A DNA stretch of 64,000 nt, from contig NZ_KZ984452.1 in NCBI RefSeq assembly GCF_003569915.1, positions 1 through 64,000 of the forward strand. The letters are read 5' to 3'. The notes under the pieces were generated by a model, which saw only the letters and a list, made by a program, of their open reading frames with translations, was not told the DNA's origin and searched no databases. The translations under genes and the position numbers were made by a program. Below, in pieces: positions 36,405-44,833 of the stretch. Each line of letters opens with the position of its first letter. Position 1 is the first letter of the stretch. Source of the stretch: Comamonas testosteroni. Lineage in GTDB: Bacteria; Pseudomonadota; Gammaproteobacteria; Burkholderiales; Burkholderiaceae_C.

Positions 36405-36409
36405 AGGTG

Positions 36410-36532
36410 CTAACACCGCCCAGCAAACCGCAGGTTTGCGGTTGAGACGAGGCGCGAAGCCGCAGGCAGTACCTTAGTACGACAAGGCTAGGCGCCCCCG
36501 ACGAAGCAACGATGTATCAAGGGCGGTGTTAG
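36410..36532. mobile_element. 123-bp inverted-repeat element between convergent genes
   Basis: Perfect 12-bp terminal inverted repeats CTAACACCGCCC / GGGCGGTGTTAG, with imperfect matching a few bases further out, enclose a body holding an AACCGCA/TGCGGTT hairpin. It fills nearly all the space between the AraC gene stop and the end of the binding-protein gene. No coding capacity is seen. Confidence 0.7.
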
Positions 36533-36538
36533 TGCCTG

Positions 36539-37675
36539 TCAGTAGCGCAGGCGGCCGTTCTTGTCGATAAAGCCGATATCCACAAACGATGCGCCCACAT
36601 TGTTTTTGGCCATGGTGAAGTCCACCGGGTAGCCGCCCAGGTCCACCTTCAGGCCGCGCAAGGCGCTTGTCACTTTCTCGGGCGTGGGGTTGGGGCCGGC
36701 GCGGCGAATGGCTTCACCGGCGACACGCGCATTCACATAGCCAATGATCTGCATGGATGAGCGGGTCTGCACCTCGCCCGGTGCGCTGAGCCTGTCCATG
36801 GCGGCGCGAAAGTCGCGCGAGAGGCGCGTGGTGGAGCTTTCGGGGTTGGGGGTGACCTGGGCCAGCGCCACGCCTGCCGCATCCTTGACTGAGGCTTTTT
36901 CCATGATGGCCGTGGTGGACACATAGGACAGGCTGTAGATGGGGACCGAGTCGCCGCCAGCGCGAATATCGCGCACCATGGCACCGCCGCTGCCGGGCGT
37001 GAGAATCATCAGATAGACGCTGGCGCCGCTGGCCTTGAGCTGCTGGGCGGCAGCCTTGAGTTCTTCGGCTGCGGATGGCACGGCCACGCGTCCCAGCACT
37101 TCGATCTTCAGCGGGGGCGCGACCTGCTCTATGTATTTGAGGCCCGATTTGCCAAACGGCAGGTCCTGATAGACCACGGCGATCTTGTTCAGGCCCACGG
37201 TGGACAGATGGGTCAGCACACGGTGCAGCTGGGCATGGTCACCGGCCTGCACATGAAACAGCCAGGGGCTGCCGGGGTCGCGCAGGCTTTCCGAGCCGGG
37301 CGTGATGCCGACAAAGGGAATGCCGAGCTTGTCGAAGGTCTTTTCCTTGAGCATCACGCTCACGGTGGCCGAACCCAGCAGATTCACAAAGGCCACGGGC
37401 TTGTCGCGTTTGGCGACTTCCTGCACCAGACGGATGGTTTCCTCGGTCTTGTACTTGTCGTCTTCGCTGACCAGACGGATCTTCTGGCCGTTGATGCCGC
37501 CTTGCTCGTTGATCTGGTCAAAGTAGGCCTTGGCACCCTCGTAGTTGCCCTTGCCATTGTTGGCCAGCGGGCCGGACAGCGGCCCCACATTGGCCACCAC
37601 GATTTCCTGCGCCCATGCGTGTTGCAGGGGCAGGCATAAGGCCAGGGCTGCGGCCCAGACTTTGGCTTGTTTCAT
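36539..37675 (-). CDS. ABC transporter substrate-binding protein, branched-chain amino-acid type
   Basis: 378 residues, family-1 periplasmic binding protein (Leu/Ile/Val-binding fold). The signal peptide is MKQAKVWAAALALCLPLQHA followed by WA-QE. The mature sequence starts IVVANVGPLSGPLANNGKGN, typical of the class. A very strong AAGGAGGAGA site precedes the ATG at 37675. No permease or ATPase genes are adjacent, so it is an orphan binding protein in this window; such genes are common in Comamonadaceae. The ligand is unknown. Confidence 0.88.
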   Translation of the reverse strand: MKQAKVWAAALALCLPLQHAWAQEIVVANVGPLSGPLANNGKGNYEGAKAYFDQINEQGGINGQKIRLVSEDDKYKTEETIRLVQEVAKRDKPVAFVNLLGSATVSVMLKEKTFDKLGIPFVGITPGSESLRDPGSPWLFHVQAGDHAQLHRVLTHLSTVGLNKIAVVYQDLPFGKSGLKYIEQVAPPLKIEVLGRVAVPSAAEELKAAAQQLKASGASVYLMILTPGSGGAMVRDIRAGGDSVPIYSLSYVSTTAIMEKASVKDAAGVALAQVTPNPESSTTRLSRDFRAAMDRLSAPGEVQTRSSMQIIGYVNARVAGEAIRRAGPNPTPEKVTSALRGLKVDLGGYPVDFTMAKNNVGASFVDIGFIDKNGRLRY

Positions 37676-38078
37676 TGTTCGTCTCCTCCTTGTGATTCGC
37701 CGCGGCATCAGTCATCTGCGTGCTGTCTGCCTTACCGGTCGATCCGGCATTTTTGTGCTGCGAATATAGGGATTCGTCGTCCAAATCGACGATATTGCCT
37801 GTATGAATATCAACGGATTGGCGGTTTATTGCGCCAGTGCAAGCTTGTGCCTTGAGATTGCTGAAAGGCATTGACGGCCTGCCCGGGCTTGGTCAATACG
37901 CAGCAAGATCGTCAACAAGATGCTGCGGCGCACAAAAATAATGAGGCTGTAGGCATGGGCGCAACATCGTCGCTCTGGCGATGTTTTTAAAATAAGGGTT
38001 AACACTAGTGTGATCTGCACTGGCGTGTCAGAGGGCCTTACCCGGCTGTCTGGCATGTAATTTGCTGTCTTACCCGAC
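37676..38078. promoter_or_regulatory. 403-base divergent intergenic region
   Basis: It holds the promoters of the divergent binding-protein and YitT genes. Two dyads are visible: TCGTCG/CGACGA near 37770-37785, and ACATCG/CGATGT at about 37967-37987 followed by TTTTTAAAA, which looks terminator-like although no gene precedes it on that strand. AATAAGGGTTAACACTAGTG near 37990-38010 is AT-rich. No protein gene or known RNA family was recognised. Confidence 0.4.
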
Positions 38079-38729
38079 ATGTCCACACCGCTATCACCTT
38101 CCTCAGGCCCCGTGGCTACCTCCACCGCTTCCTTCAATCTGCGTCATGGCCGGTTTGAAGACGCGCAGGCGCTGTTCACCGGCTCGCTGTTTGTTTCCAT
38201 CACCATGATGCTGTTCGCGCAGGCGGGCTTGCTCACGGGCAGCACGGCGGGCGTGGCTTTTCTCTTGCACTATGTGACGGGCTGGCCGTTTGGCGTGATC
38301 TTCTTCGCCATCAATCTGCCGTTTTACTGGTTTGCCTGGAAGCGCATGGGGCCGGAATTCACCATCAAGACCTTTGTCTCGGTCGCCATGCTGGCGCTGA
38401 TGGCGGACGTGGGCCCGCGCTTTATTCATATCGACTATCTGAACCCGCTGTTTGCCGCCGTGCTGGGTGGTTTGCTGATGGGCACGGGCTGCCTGTTTCT
38501 GGCGCGCCATCACTCCAGTCTGGGCGGGGCGACGATTGTTTCGCTCTATCTGCAGGAGCGCTACGGCATTCGCGCGGGCAAGGTGCAAATGATGATTGAC
38601 TGCACCGTGGTGCTGCTGGCGCTGTGGGTCGTGCCATTCGAGCGCGTGGCTTACTCGGTGCTGGCAGCGGTCATCATGAGCCTGTTTCTGTGGATCAGCC
38701 ACCGCCCGGGGCGCTATCAGGGTGACTGA
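38079..38729 (+). CDS. YitT-family membrane protein
   Basis: 216 residues with about five membrane helices. Landmarks are GSLFVSITMMLFAQAGLLTG, followed by STAGVAFLLHYVTG, and the later GGLLMGTGCLFLARHHSSLG plus GATIVSLYLQERYGI, which match the conserved glycine-rich YitT regions. The function of the family is not established. A dispersed repeat and then a strong bidirectional terminator follow. Confidence 0.85.
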   Translation: MSTPLSPSSGPVATSTASFNLRHGRFEDAQALFTGSLFVSITMMLFAQAGLLTGSTAGVAFLLHYVTGWPFGVIFFAINLPFYWFAWKRMGPEFTIKTFVSVAMLALMADVGPRFIHIDYLNPLFAAVLGGLLMGTGCLFLARHHSSLGGATIVSLYLQERYGIRAGKVQMMIDCTVVLLALWVVPFERVAYSVLAAVIMSLFLWISHRPGRYQGD

Positions 38730-38747
38730 TGATTTGCTACTGAAAAT

Positions 38748-38787
38748 ATAGCTATCAGCCTATATTTTCTATGGACTAAGGCGCTAA
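38748..38787 (+). repeat. GATAGCT-N19 repeat after the YitT gene
   Basis: ATAGCT ends at 38753, then 19 bases, GGACT at 38773-38777, then AAGGCGCTA. Confidence 0.8.
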
Positions 38788-38793
38788 AACATT

Positions 38794-38835
38794 AAAAATC
38801 CCCGCATCAGGCAGCGCCCGGTGCGGGGATTTTTT
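38794..38835. terminator. Bidirectional intrinsic terminator (YitT gene / sox operon end)
   Basis: AAAAATCCCCGCA/TGCGGGGATTTTTT with a 15-base spacer. It terminates both the YitT gene and the convergent soxZ, so the sox operon ends here. Confidence 0.93.
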
Positions 38836-38844
38836 CGTATGTGC

Positions 38845-39180
38845 TTAGGCAACGGTAATCGTCTTCTGTGCTGTCACGCTCAGGCCCGCGTCGTCCTTCC
38901 ACAGCATATTGAGATCGCCACTCTCGCGCGCCAGAAAGGTGAACTCGATATACGGGTTCTGGGCGACGGAGATATTCGGCTCCCAGCTGAACAGCAGGGC
39001 GCTGCCCAGTCTGGCTTCAAAGCGGGTGACGATATTGCGCGGGCGAATCTTGTTGGTAGCTGGGTCGGTACGCAGACCGCTTTCCATCACATGCTCCATC
39101 TGCGCGCGCACGCGCAGCACTTCGCCTTTCTTGGGGGTAGCGTTGCTGACCCAGACGCGGGGTGGTTTGCTGGTGCTCAT
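38845..39180 (-). CDS. soxZ: Thiosulfate oxidation carrier SoxZ
   Basis: 111 residues, immunoglobulin-like fold partner of SoxY in the periplasmic SoxYZ sulfur carrier. PPRVWVSNATPKKGEVLRVR at the N-terminus and the SWEPNISVAQNPYIEFTFLA segment are family-typical. No signal peptide; it is expected to be exported as a complex with the Tat substrate SoxY. It is the last gene of the operon, 10 bases downstream of soxY, next to a strong terminator. Confidence 0.93.
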   Translation of the reverse strand: MSTSKPPRVWVSNATPKKGEVLRVRAQMEHVMESGLRTDPATNKIRPRNIVTRFEARLGSALLFSWEPNISVAQNPYIEFTFLARESGDLNMLWKDDAGLSVTAQKTITVA

Positions 39181-39190
39181 TGCTTGCTCC

Positions 39191-39691
39191 TCACATGCCG
39201 CAGCCGCTGGCGGCTACCGTAACGGCCTGCTTAGCCACGAGTACCTTGCCGCTTTTCATACGCGCCAGAGCATGAATCGTCTGCGACTGCGACAGGCGCA
39301 CACGCACCGCCGCTTCGGCAGTGCCTGCGGCAGCGGTGAACTGCATGCGGCAGGTCAGCGGCGAGGGGTTGAGGTCGGCCAGCACGATGATTTCCTCGCA
39401 CCAGTCCTGCTCGGTGATGGGCAGTGTCACCTTGACCTTGACGGGCACGGCGCTGGGGTTGTCGGCCAGGACGGGCACATCCAGCTGCAGGCCTTCGCTT
39501 TGCGGCGTGGCCTTGCCGGTGAACTGGGCAAGCTGCTTCTGGAACTCGGCAGGGTTGGGGGCCAGAGGGCCGACCAGCGGCGTCTTGGCCGCAGTGCTGG
39601 TCTGGGCCAGAGCCGATGCGGGCAGAGCCAGACTGGCCCCGGCTGCCGCCGCGCCCAGCACCATGCTTCTACGGGTGGTGTTCTTGAACAT
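39191..39691 (-). CDS. soxY: Thiosulfate oxidation carrier SoxY
   Basis: 166 residues. The Tat-type signal TTRRSMVLGAAAAGASLALP ends near ALA-Q. The C-terminus is ASGCGM, which keeps the substrate-binding cysteine third from the end (C164), although the usual GGCGG tail is changed. This cysteine on the swinging arm would carry the sulfur substrate covalently. It is followed by soxZ. Its upstream neighbour is an FCSD paralogue, separated by a dispersed 3'-end repeat. No soxB, soxXA or soxCD is in the operon. Confidence 0.92.
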   Translation of the reverse strand: MFKNTTRRSMVLGAAAAGASLALPASALAQTSTAAKTPLVGPLAPNPAEFQKQLAQFTGKATPQSEGLQLDVPVLADNPSAVPVKVKVTLPITEQDWCEEIIVLADLNPSPLTCRMQFTAAAGTAEAAVRVRLSQSQTIHALARMKSGKVLVAKQAVTVAASGCGM

Positions 39692-39741
39692 TGCTTCTCT
39701 TTATCCAATCAACAAAACTTCAAAACTGGGGCGTCCCATCG

Positions 39742-39834
39742 GAGAGACGCCAAGCAAGAGCCGCCTCGCGGCGGGGCCGCCGCAGGCGAGGGCGTCGTCC
39801 CCCTTGGGGGAAGCCGCGTCAGCGGCTCAGGGGG
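39742..39834 (-). repeat. 3'-end palindromic repeat, copy 3
   Basis: On the minus strand it starts CCCCCTGAGCCGC immediately after the TAA of the upstream FCSD-like gene. It contains the CCCCC/GGGGG hairpin and a GACGCC/GGCGTC outer stem, and lies inside the operon before soxY. Confidence 0.85.
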
Positions 39835-41172
39835 TTACGTCCCTAAAAAGTCGCTGAACTTGGAGTTGATCCAGCCAAAGTCTTCCTTGACCAGATCGGA
39901 GGTGCGCACATCCATATCGATCTGGGTCTGGTTGACCTGACCGTTGGCATCCACCTCGTACTCGAACTTGACCGAGATTTCCTCCTGCGGCTCGCCGTTG
40001 ACCATCATGTAGCACAGGTTGTCGGGCAGGCGGGCGATGACTTCCTTGCCGGCCACGCGCTCGGCAATGTTCTGGGCCACGATTTTGCCAATGTAGTTGG
40101 CCACATGGCCGCTCTTGGGGTAATGGCCGAACTGGGGCGAGATCGCGCCCATCAGGTCGCCCACAAAGTACACGCGGTCGTCGGTTTTGGCGTGGAACAG
40201 GCGGTTGTGCATATCGGCCCAGCCCGTGGGCTTGCCGGTGGCTGCATCCTTGCCGATCAGATCGGCCTGCCAGACCATGTCGGCTGCCTGATGCGGAGGC
40301 ATGAGGATGGCGTCGTCAAACTTGAAGTCGCCCGCAGCGGTCTTGATCTGCTTGTTGAAGGGGTCAACTTCCTTGACGCCTGCATTGGGCACATGGGTGA
40401 TGATGTCCGGATACAGCTCCTCAAACGCCTGCTTGTAGCCCACGCCGATGGGTGCAATCTTGGGCTTGGGGTCGAGGATCAGAATCTTGCCGGGAATCTT
40501 GTTCTTCTTGATATGCCAGGCGATCAGGCAGGCGCGCTCATAGGGCGAGGGCGGGCAGCGGTGCGGTGGCGGGGGCAGCGTCATCACCAGCGTGCCGCCC
40601 TTGAAGTTCTTGACCTTGCTCTTGAGCGAGAGCATTTCCTGGTTGGGAATATAGGCGTTGGGGAAATGCTTGCGCGTGTAGTCAATGGCGCGCTGGTCGT
40701 TGCCAAACCAGGCTTCGTAGTCGTTGCGAATGCCACCCGACAGGATCAAAAAGTCGTACTCGATCAGGCCATGGGCCGTGCGCACCAGCTTCTTGTCGCG
40801 CTCAAAGCCGGTCACTTCGGTCTGCAGCAACTGGTAGCCGTATTTATTGGCCGGGTGCAGCATGTCGCGGTTCACAAAGTCGGTGTTCACGATGTCCACC
40901 AGCCACTTGTTGCTCATGGGGCCGGACCAGAACGTGGGGTTGCGCTCCAGTAGCACCACGTCGGAGTCTGGAATCAGCTCGCGCAGATAGCGCGCCGCTG
41001 TCATGCCGCCCCAGCCGCCGCCGCAGATGACGATGCGTGGACCCTTGCCCTTGCGTGGCAGGATTTTTGTCTGGCCGGTGACGATGGAAGGCGCAGCCAT
41101 GACGGAGTTTGAAGTGACGGCAGCACCCAGAGCGAGAGCGGGCGGAGTCCACAGAAAATGGCGACGTTGCAT
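39835..41172 (-). CDS. FCSD-like flavoprotein lacking the flavin-attaching cysteine
   Basis: 445 residues, flavocytochrome c sulfide dehydrogenase flavoprotein family. A Tat-type signal (MQRRHFLWTPPALALGAAVT) precedes the Rossmann motif GGGWGGMTAARYL (51-63). Compared with the operon's other paralogue, the cysteine that covalently binds FAD is replaced by glycine (FWSGPMSN, G84). The two disulfide-type cysteines appear kept (C206 in PPHRCPPSPYERA, C387 in NLCYMM). A further ATG lies two codons upstream; the ATG at 41172 has AAGGA at better spacing. A sulfide- or persulfide-oxidoreductase role with SoxYZ is inferred. Confidence 0.85.
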   Translation of the reverse strand: MQRRHFLWTPPALALGAAVTSNSVMAAPSIVTGQTKILPRKGKGPRIVICGGGWGGMTAARYLRELIPDSDVVLLERNPTFWSGPMSNKWLVDIVNTDFVNRDMLHPANKYGYQLLQTEVTGFERDKKLVRTAHGLIEYDFLILSGGIRNDYEAWFGNDQRAIDYTRKHFPNAYIPNQEMLSLKSKVKNFKGGTLVMTLPPPPHRCPPSPYERACLIAWHIKKNKIPGKILILDPKPKIAPIGVGYKQAFEELYPDIITHVPNAGVKEVDPFNKQIKTAAGDFKFDDAILMPPHQAADMVWQADLIGKDAATGKPTGWADMHNRLFHAKTDDRVYFVGDLMGAISPQFGHYPKSGHVANYIGKIVAQNIAERVAGKEVIARLPDNLCYMMVNGEPQEEISVKFEYEVDANGQVNQTQIDMDVRTSDLVKEDFGWINSKFSDFLGT

Positions 41173-41293
41173 AAGCATTGTTCCTTGATGAAACAGGCAA
41201 GCCCGGCCAGTCGCAGCACGCAGCAAATACGGTGCAGGCAGCGAGTGAACAGGGCAGAGAAATACAGCTTGGCGCGGACAGCCTGACGCGGGT

Positions 41294-41311
41294 TGCATGA
41301 AAGGTCATGCA
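41294..41311. other. Palindrome in the 263-base gap inside the sulfur operon
   Basis: TGCATGA-AAGG-TCATGCA is a perfect seven-base dyad in the otherwise featureless space between the YeeE gene and the second FCSD gene. It could mark an internal promoter or operator. Confidence 0.3.
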
Positions 41312-41435
41312 GGCCCGGGAAGAGGCCCTCTCAGCCGACACGCGGCACAAGCAGAGCGAGGTGGCTTGATTCTAGGGAGCTTGTCTGTCCCGAAATCGGT
41401 GAATACCCCGGCGAAGGAGCCGCTATTGACGGCGC

Positions 41436-42479
41436 TCAAGCCCGGCGCTGAAAGCTCAGCGCAGCCAGCGCTCCCGTCACAATTCCTGCGGTGGCCACAA
41501 AGCTCGCAAACGCCAGTGTGGAAAGCCCGGTCAGGCCCTGACCGATGGAGCAGCCTGCGGCCAGCACGCCGCCGATGCCCATCAGCAAGCCGCCGCCTGC
41601 ACTGGCAGCCAGGCGGGTGGTGGAGTCAAACCCTTCCCAGCGGGCGCTGCCACTGGCAAGCGCCGCCACCAGTGCGCCGCAGAGCACGCCCGCGACCAGC
41701 GCCGAGCCCATGCCCAGCTCACGGCCCACGGACAGTTGCAGATAGAGCAGGCTTTCCGCCACAGGGCCGACAAAGCTCAGTGAGCTGAGCTTGGCAGGCT
41801 CGAACGGGTCCACATCGATATGCGCGGTAATCCACCAGCCAGCAGCCACCAGCAGGCCGATGCACAGCGCGCAGACCAGCTGCAGCGGGTTTTGGCGCAG
41901 TGCGGGGCGCAGCAGCGCATAGATAAGCAGCAAGGCGGATGCTATCAAAATGATTGCGGCTGTCGAAGTACTACCAAGGCTGTAGGCCGATTGCAGATAA
42001 GCCGTCAGCGTGGCCTGGGGCAACGCCGCAGGTGTCAGCGTCTGCAGCCACAGGCGAAGCGGCGTCAGCACGCCGGTCATGCTGATCTGGGCGCCCAGCG
42101 CCAGAAATACCAGCGTGACCAGAGAGCGCAGATTGCCCCCGGCCAGCAGCACCAGAGAGCGTGCACCGCAGGCACGCGCCAGCACCATGCCCACGCCAAA
42201 CACCGCGCCGCCCAGCAAGGTGCCAAGTAGGGAAAAGCTGGGCCGCGCCGCACCGGCCTGGCTGAGATCAATCAGACCCGCAAGCTGCAGCCCCTGCGAA
42301 GCCAGCAGCGCCACGGCCAGCGCCAGCGCAAAAGCCTGCAGGGCCGGTGCGCGGCCTGTGGACTCGTCCGCATCCTTGCCCAGCCACTGGCGCAAGCCGC
42401 GCAGCAGACAGAAACGCCCGAGCCGCGCGGCGATGCCAAAGGCAAGGCCCAGAGCAAACAAGGCCCAGAACAAGCTCAT
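41436..42479 (-). CDS. YeeE/YedE-family sulfur-compound transporter
   Basis: 347 residues, about ten hydrophobic segments arranged as two halves. Each half has a glycine- and cysteine-containing motif: GVGMVLARACGARSLVLLAG and GIGGVLAAGCSIGQGLTGLS. These match the thiosulfate-uptake YeeE/YedE family, in which conserved cysteines relay the substrate. Three bases separate it from fccB upstream. Its place between two FCSD paralogues suggests movement of thiosulfate or a sulfane species across the inner membrane. The direction and ligand are inferred from the family. Confidence 0.88.
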   Translation of the reverse strand: MSLFWALFALGLAFGIAARLGRFCLLRGLRQWLGKDADESTGRAPALQAFALALAVALLASQGLQLAGLIDLSQAGAARPSFSLLGTLLGGAVFGVGMVLARACGARSLVLLAGGNLRSLVTLVFLALGAQISMTGVLTPLRLWLQTLTPAALPQATLTAYLQSAYSLGSTSTAAIILIASALLLIYALLRPALRQNPLQLVCALCIGLLVAAGWWITAHIDVDPFEPAKLSSLSFVGPVAESLLYLQLSVGRELGMGSALVAGVLCGALVAALASGSARWEGFDSTTRLAASAGGGLLMGIGGVLAAGCSIGQGLTGLSTLAFASFVATAGIVTGALAALSFQRRA

Positions 42480-42482
42480 GGA

Positions 42483-43760
42483 TCAGCGGTCCCAAATGTC
42501 GGTGCTAATGGCCTTGTACCAGGCCGAGCCATAGTCGGCTTCGGCCTTGCGGAAGGCCGCATTGCCGTCCAGCGGGCTCACGCCGCCGGAATTTGCCACC
42601 TCGATCAGCTTGCCTTCCTGTGCCTTGTAAACACCGGCCACGGAGATGCCGTAGTCGTTGCCGATCAGGCTGTAGCAGGTGTTGGCGTAGGCGGCGGTGG
42701 GCACGGGCTGGCCGGTCAATTCGGCCGCAATGGCGGCGGCTGCTACCTTGCCCTGGGTGTTGGCCGCAAAGCCGGACTTGGGCATGGGCGCGGCAATCGT
42801 TGCGTCGCCCAGCACATAGACGTTGGGCACCTTGGACGATTCAAACGACTCGGCCTTGACGGGCACCCAGCCGCTGGCGTCCGTCACACCGGCGCGGTCG
42901 GCGATGAAGCCGGCTTTTTGCGGCGGGATGACGTTGAGCACATCGGCCTTGTGCTTGGTGCCGAAAGCGGTTTCGACTTCCAGGTTTTTGGCATCCACGC
43001 GGGTGACCTTGCCGTCGTCCGCCTGCTTGACCCATTCGATCATGTCGCCGTACAGCGCCTTCCAGCCCTGAATGAACAGGCCTTGCTTGGAGAAAGCGTC
43101 CTTGTCGTCCAGCAGCAGAATCTTGCTCTTGGGTTTGTGGGCTTTGAGGTAATGCGCCACCATGGCGGCGCGCTCATAGGGGCCGGGCGGGCAGCGGAAG
43201 GGGTTGGCGGGAATCACCATCACAAACTTGCCGCCGTCGGGCATGGCTTCGAGCTGCTTCTTGAGCAACTGGGTTTGCGCTCCGGCCTTCCAGGCGTGCG
43301 GGGCCAGCTGCGCCGCCGCTTCGTCATAGCCTTCCAGTGCATTCCAGCGCATATCGATGCCGGGCGAGAGCACCAGCTTGTCATAGCTCAGCACCTGACC
43401 GTTGGACAGCAGCACGCGGCGCGAGTCGGTCAGCACATTGTCGGCACGGGCGTGGACCACGTTCACACCAGCCTTGCGCAGACCGTCATAGCTGTGGCCA
43501 ATGCTCTCCCAGCTGCGCAGGCCCGCCAGATAGAGATTGGAGAAGGGGCAGGTGTAAAAGCGCTCGGCAGGCTCTACCAGCGTGACCTGAATATGCGGTG
43601 CAAACTGGCGCAGATAGCGCGCTGCCGTGGCGCCGCCAAAGCCGCCGCCCACGACCACCACATGGGCCGAAGCCGCCTTGGCCTGCACGATGGAAGGCAG
43701 TGCGAAAGAGGCCGCACCGGCAGCAGCACCGCCCAGAATTTGTCTGCGATTGATCTGCAT
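42483..43760 (-). CDS. fccB: Flavocytochrome c sulfide dehydrogenase, flavoprotein subunit
   Basis: 425 residues with Tat signal [20 protein letters not shown] and Rossmann motif [17 protein letters not shown]. All three key cysteines are visible: C71 in FYTCPFSN (position of the covalent flavin link in Allochromatium FCSD), and C190 ([13 protein letters not shown]) and C362 (NTCYSLIG) for the redox disulfide. It oxidises sulfide in the periplasm and passes electrons to the cytochrome subunit. The ATG overlaps the stop of the cytochrome gene by one base (TAATG). Confidence 0.92.
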   Translation of the reverse strand: MQINRRQILGGAAAGAASFALPSIVQAKAASAHVVVVGGGFGGATAARYLRQFAPHIQVTLVEPAERFYTCPFSNLYLAGLRSWESIGHSYDGLRKAGVNVVHARADNVLTDSRRVLLSNGQVLSYDKLVLSPGIDMRWNALEGYDEAAAQLAPHAWKAGAQTQLLKKQLEAMPDGGKFVMVIPANPFRCPPGPYERAAMVAHYLKAHKPKSKILLLDDKDAFSKQGLFIQGWKALYGDMIEWVKQADDGKVTRVDAKNLEVETAFGTKHKADVLNVIPPQKAGFIADRAGVTDASGWVPVKAESFESSKVPNVYVLGDATIAAPMPKSGFAANTQGKVAAAAIAAELTGQPVPTAAYANTCYSLIGNDYGISVAGVYKAQEGKLIEVANSGGVSPLDGNAAFRKAEADYGSAWYKAISTDIWDR

Positions 43761-44110
43761 TACTTGCCTTTCTTGCTGAACCATGCGGCCAGTGCCTTGA
43801 GTTGCTCGTCGTCATAGCCCTTGGCCAGACGGGTCATGACGGTAGCGTCCGGTGCAGCGCCAGCCTTGAAGGCCTGCAGGCGCTGCAGCAGATGCTGCTC
43901 AGGCAGACCACGCAGCGTGGGGATGCCGCCGGTGGAGCGGCCATCAGGCCCATGGCAGTTGGCGCAGCTGGCGGCCAGCACGGCCACATCCTGCGCGCGC
44001 AGATTGGCTGCAGGTGCAGCTGTGGCGGCCATGGCTGCTGCTGGAGCAAGCATGGTTGTAGCCAGGGCCAGCATCAGTCGCTGGCTGGAAACAAGTGGGT
44101 TCAATCGCAT
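43760..44110 (-). CDS. fccA: Periplasmic monohaem cytochrome c (FccA-like)
   Basis: 116 residues, signal peptide ending near AMA-A. One haem site CANCH (C49, C52, H53) and a likely distal methionine M92 in [10 protein letters not shown]. It is similar in size to class I c553-type proteins and to single-haem FCSD cytochrome subunits. A GGGAGG site precedes the ATG. It is the first gene of the operon and translationally coupled to fccB, so it should be the electron acceptor of the flavoprotein. Confidence 0.88.
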   Translation of the reverse strand: MRLNPLVSSQRLMLALATTMLAPAAAMAATAAPAANLRAQDVAVLAASCANCHGPDGRSTGGIPTLRGLPEQHLLQRLQAFKAGAAPDATVMTRLAKGYDDEQLKALAAWFSKKGK

Positions 44111-44479
44111 GGGGCCTCCCGAAGTGCGCAGGCGCGCACGGCGTGTGGCCGTGGCTTTGCGCGGGTGATGACAGGTCTGTTGCCTGAACGCCTGTGCCGA
44201 AGGTCTTGTTATCTGTGGTGGATGCGTGTGGAACGCATGCTTTTGAACCGTTCTGGCGCAGGCAGGTAAGCCGGATTCTAGAAAGCAAAACCGCTTTCAC
44301 CGGCCCCAATACCCGGGCGGTGTTACACGTTGTTATTGGTTATTTAGTTATGCACGCGGCATGTGCTTGGCAGTGTGCTCAGGCGTGGCAATCTGCACCA
44401 GGAGCGGCTCGCAGATATATCAAAAACAATAGCTTCCAGCCTAATGAATATAAGGAATGGAAGCTTGTTTTAATGAAAA
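44111..44479. promoter_or_regulatory. 369-base region upstream of the sulfur operon
   Basis: No gene is seen. It must contain the fccA promoter on the minus strand. The stretch near 44320-44350 (GTTGTTATTGGTTATTTAGT) is AT-rich and is the most likely promoter zone. The far end (44428-44468) is a GATAGCT-N19 hairpin adjoining the lipoprotein gene. Confidence 0.35.
44428..44468 (+). repeat. GATAGCT-N19 hairpin repeat, possible terminator of the lipoprotein gene
   Basis: AATAGCT ends at 44434, 19 bases, then GGAAT and GGAAGCTT. The arms AGCTTCCA/TGGAAGCT pair perfectly. On the minus strand the structure is followed by ATTGTTTTTGA, so it can terminate the gene at 44480-44833. Confidence 0.75.
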
Positions 44480-44833
44480 TCAGGGTGTCTCGGGCTCGAC
44501 GTAAGGCTCGCGGTTATTGCTCACACCCGGCCCCGGTTGATACGGGTGATTGGGGGCGCTTTCGCGGAATTTGACCGATACGCCGCTGTTGTCCGGTTTG
44601 TCATCGGTCAGCGCGTCATAGGCCTTGCCCACGCCTTTGCCTGCCAATTTTGCTGTGCCCACGGCCACATCGGCCGCTACGCCCACGGCTGTGGCCGTAA
44701 CGCTGACCGCTGCAGCACCCACGCTCACCACGGTACAGCCCGACAGACCCAGCAGCGCCATGCACAAAAAAGCCCCTGTGGCTATGCGACGCAGGGGCTT
44801 GGCTGCGCGTCTTGTTGTCAACGCGCTGTGCAT
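44480..44833 (-). CDS. Small lipoprotein downstream of metG
   Basis: 117 residues with a lipoprotein signal ending LLGLSGC. The mature part is dominated by VSVGAAAVSVTATAVGVAAD followed by VAVGTAKLAGKGVGKAYDAL, an Ala/Val-rich stretch that could lie against a membrane, and a proline-rich hydrophilic tail. The ATG overlaps the metG stop by one base (TGATG), so translation is coupled. The function is unknown. Confidence 0.75.
   Translation of the reverse strand: MHSALTTRRAAKPLRRIATGAFLCMALLGLSGCTVVSVGAAAVSVTATAVGVAADVAVGTAKLAGKGVGKAYDALTDDKPDNSGVSVKFRESAPNHPYQPGPGVSNNREPYVEPETP

Noticed and set aside
41916..41946. GATAGCA-containing AT-rich patch in the YeeE/YedE gene as another repeat copy
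   Set aside because: No GGACT-like box is present at the 19-base distance, so it fails the defining feature.
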